From: JBCCAG01 sp050330955
GTDB lineage: Bacteria; Cyanobacteriota; Cyanobacteriia; CAKZMO01
NCBI GenBank assembly: GCA_050330955.1
Contig: JBHJHJ010000088.1
Location: 1-6,883 of the forward strand
DNA: 6,883 bases
Direction of reading: 5' to 3'
The stretch's first letter is position 1, and every line of letters begins with the position of its first letter. The notes below the pieces were generated by a model. That model searched no databases and was not told the origin of the DNA. It was given only the letters and a program-made list of their open reading frames with translations. Below are positions 5,481 through 6,883 of this stretch, one piece after another. Position numbers and translations under genes: made by a program.

Positions 5481-6443
5481 ATGTCTTTGTCCTGGCTCTG
5501 TAAAGCTAAACCTCTCATTTTCACCATTTGCCTGCTGCTGTTGATTCCGTCCTTAGCAGCCTGCAGCAAAGGCTCTAACTCCAATACGGCTGCTTCATCT
5601 AGCAGATCGGTTCCAGGCAACGCTGTTCAGGTGGGCGTGCTGGTGAACGACACCACTGAAGCAACCCGCAAGCGCTACCAACCTCTTTTGGATGAGCTGA
5701 GCAAGGCAATTGGTCGCCCTGTAGTGTTTAAGCCCATGCGGTTCACCTCTCAGTTTCTTGAGGTGGAGCAGGGCGAAGTTGACTTTGTCATTACTAACCC
5801 GCTGGCAACGGTGCAGCTTCAGCGGCTCCACAACACCGAGGTTCTGGCCAGCGTCTCCCGGCCTAAAACCGGCACTGATTTTGCGGGCTCAATTATCGTC
5901 AAGTCCGACAGTCCCATCAAGACTATCGAAGACCTTAGGGATAAAGACGGAGCCTGCGTCTCGATGGTGTCTGGAGCCGCTGGCTGTCTTTTTCAGATGT
6001 ATCACCTAAAGCAGAATGGGGTAAATCCGCTGCTCGACGTGGCCAAAATCAAGGATATTTCTTCTCAGGACAAAATTGTTCAGGCCGTGCTCTCGGGTGA
6101 AGCGGAGTTTGGTTTTGTGCGCATGGACCAAATCCAGCGGATGGTGGACCGAGACTTGATTCCCAACGTTGATGTGGTGCGGGTGATTGAGCCTGCCAAT
6201 GACAGCTTTCCCTTTCCCCACACCACTCAGCTTTACCCCGGCTGGGCCATCTCGGCGAGTCAAGACGTTCCAGCTGAGCTTGTGAGCTCAGTTCAGCAAA
6301 CCCTACTCAACCTTCCCGCAAAGAATCCAGCTTTAGTGGAAGCCAATATCGAGCAGCTCGTACCGGCAGCAGACTACAGCCAGCTTGAGGCCTTGATTGA
6401 AGATATGAAGCTGAGGGGTTCCACTAAGACAAACCCAGCGTAG
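5481..6443 (+). CDS. PhnD-like periplasmic substrate-binding lipoprotein
   Basis: A 320-residue protein with a lipoprotein signal: a basic start, a hydrophobic core LIFTICLLLLIPSL (about 12-25) and lipobox LAAC with Cys28 as the acylation site. It is followed by a Ser/Asn-rich tether and a binding domain from about residue 49 (VQVGVLVNDTTEATRKRYQP) to 300. Matches to the PhnD-like family (phosphonate/phosphite-type binding proteins) include GEVDFVITNPLA (98-109), a mid-domain turn with Cys159 and Cys169 that may form a disulfide, and HTTQLYPGWAI (247-257). The last resembles the LYPEW signature that I recall from PhnD-like sensory domains of TtrS-type kinases. No ABC permease or ATPase is adjacent. 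It sits between cheW and a pilJ-like receptor gene, suggesting it binds a ligand for that receptor. The ligand is unknown. The start ATG lacks a clear Shine-Dalgarno; no alternative lies upstream in frame. Confidence 0.85.
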   Translation: MSLSWLCKAKPLIFTICLLLLIPSLAACSKGSNSNTAASSSRSVPGNAVQVGVLVNDTTEATRKRYQPLLDELSKAIGRPVVFKPMRFTSQFLEVEQGEVDFVITNPLATVQLQRLHNTEVLASVSRPKTGTDFAGSIIVKSDSPIKTIEDLRDKDGACVSMVSGAAGCLFQMYHLKQNGVNPLLDVAKIKDISSQDKIVQAVLSGEAEFGFVRMDQIQRMVDRDLIPNVDVVRVIEPANDSFPFPHTTQLYPGWAISASQDVPAELVSSVQQTLLNLPAKNPALVEANIEQLVPAADYSQLEALIEDMKLRGSTKTNPA

Positions 6444-6680
6444 AAATCGCTGAGCGAGGCGGCGGATGCCGGATGCGACGACTGGCAAAGCTACGTAGAA
6501 CGGAAACGCCGCCTTGACTAATTCATTCCTATTTCGCCGTCAAACTTATCAAACTCGAATTAAAAATACGCTTTGAAACGATGGGCCTAGAGGTTGAATG
6601 AGCCCGGCGAGATGCCTCAGCCCGTACCCTTATCTCCAAACAAGCTTTCACGCTGATAAACCCCACGCATAGGTCGAGCC
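6444..6680 (+). other. 237-bp gap before the receptor gene, with one inverted repeat
   Basis: No gene was found. CGAGGCGGCG (6455-6464) pairs with CGCCGCCTTG (6507-6516), 10 positions with one G-T wobble, across a 42-base interior that includes the palindrome CTACGTAG. No T-run follows, so it is not a standard terminator. A TTGACT hexamer at 6514-6519 overlaps the right arm, but no acceptable -10 box stands 16-18 bases downstream. The gap could hold a separate receptor promoter, but none can be assigned with confidence. Confidence 0.45.
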
Positions 6681-6883
6681 ATGACTCAAATTCCATTTCA
6701 GAAGACGTCCAACAAAGCGGTACCCACCTCTGAGGTTGCCTCCGAGACAGCCAGGCCATCCACGCTGCCCGTCGTTGACAATCCGGCTGACGGTCGGACT
6801 TGGGCTAAGCCGCCCCTACCTAAAACTAGTGACAACGCCAAGGGAAATACCCTAAGACAACAGTTGTTCACGACAGTACTGCC
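6681..6883 (+). CDS. pilJ: N-terminus of a probable methyl-accepting chemotaxis protein, PilJ type (3' end outside window)
   Basis: The ATG at 6681 opens a frame that stays open to the window edge (67 codons plus two bases). AGGT at 6671-6674, six bases before the ATG, is a good ribosome site. The first 55 residues are polar and Pro/Thr/Ser-rich, a likely disordered cytoplasmic leader. They end in GNTLRQQLFTTVLP (55 onward), the kind of Arg-rich amphipathic start (RNRLLxTVLP) that precedes the first membrane helix in cyanobacterial PilJ-type receptors. The identification rests on this motif and on gene order after pilG-pilH-cheW; no HAMP, GAF or signalling domain is visible within the window. 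A PixJ-type photoreceptor or another membrane sensor remains possible. Confidence 0.65.
   Translation, partial: MTQIPFQKTSNKAVPTSEVASETARPSTLPVVDNPADGRTWAKPPLPKTSDNAKGNTLRQQLFTTVL

Noticed and set aside
5481..6443. Part of a phosphonate ABC transporter operon
   Set aside because: No permease or ATPase gene is next to it, and the neighbours on both sides are chemotaxis genes.
6514..6542. TTGACT as a -35 box for the receptor gene
   Set aside because: No reasonable -10 hexamer lies 16-18 bases downstream, and the hexamer is part of the inverted repeat arm.

Overview
The window looks like chromosomal DNA of a cyanobacterium, probably a filamentous one of the Leptolyngbya/Nodosilinea/Phormidium kind (the genus is inference). 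The octamer GCGATCGC (HIP1), strongly over-represented in many cyanobacteria, occurs at least eight times: 52, 288, 1125, 1560, 2007, 3424, 3958 and 5051. The protein families also fit: a PATAN-domain response regulator heading a CheY/CheW/chemoreceptor cluster is the cyanobacterial pilGHIJ/pixGHIJ arrangement.

Left part (1-2626). A truncated + strand gene (1-381) gives the C-terminus of a protein resembling large cyanobacterial membrane proteins of unknown or glycosyltransferase-like function. Its last codons lie inside a short palindrome. A non-coding stretch (382-716) follows, filled mostly by a degenerate 21-bp tandem array (391-643). On the - strand is a two-gene operon read right to left: a TonB-like envelope protein (2626-1493), then a class I SAM-dependent methyltransferase (1496-717), whose TTG start overlaps the upstream stop in a TTGA junction. 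The TonB-like gene contains a perfect 14-bp inverted repeat and a 15-bp coding repeat in its linker.

Middle (2627-3045). This is a 419-bp divergent intergenic region, AT-rich at 2740-2840, with two abutting hairpins at 2895-2940 upstream of the signalling genes.

Right part (3046-6883). This is a + strand chemotaxis/twitching-motility cluster: a PATAN-REC regulator (PilG/PixG type), a single-domain CheY-like regulator (PilH type), a CheW adaptor, a lipoprotein of the PhnD-like periplasmic binding family, and the first 67 codons of what is probably a PilJ-type methyl-accepting chemotaxis protein, cut by the window edge. In the known pathway the receptor and CheW control a CheA-type kinase, which phosphorylates PilG and PilH to direct type IV pili. 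No kinase gene is visible and it may lie downstream. The most notable point is the PhnD-like lipoprotein between the adaptor and the receptor with no ABC permease or ATPase beside it in the window. This suggests a periplasmic ligand-sensing partner for the receptor. Both flanks of that gene (5241-5480 and 6444-6680) carry inverted repeats.
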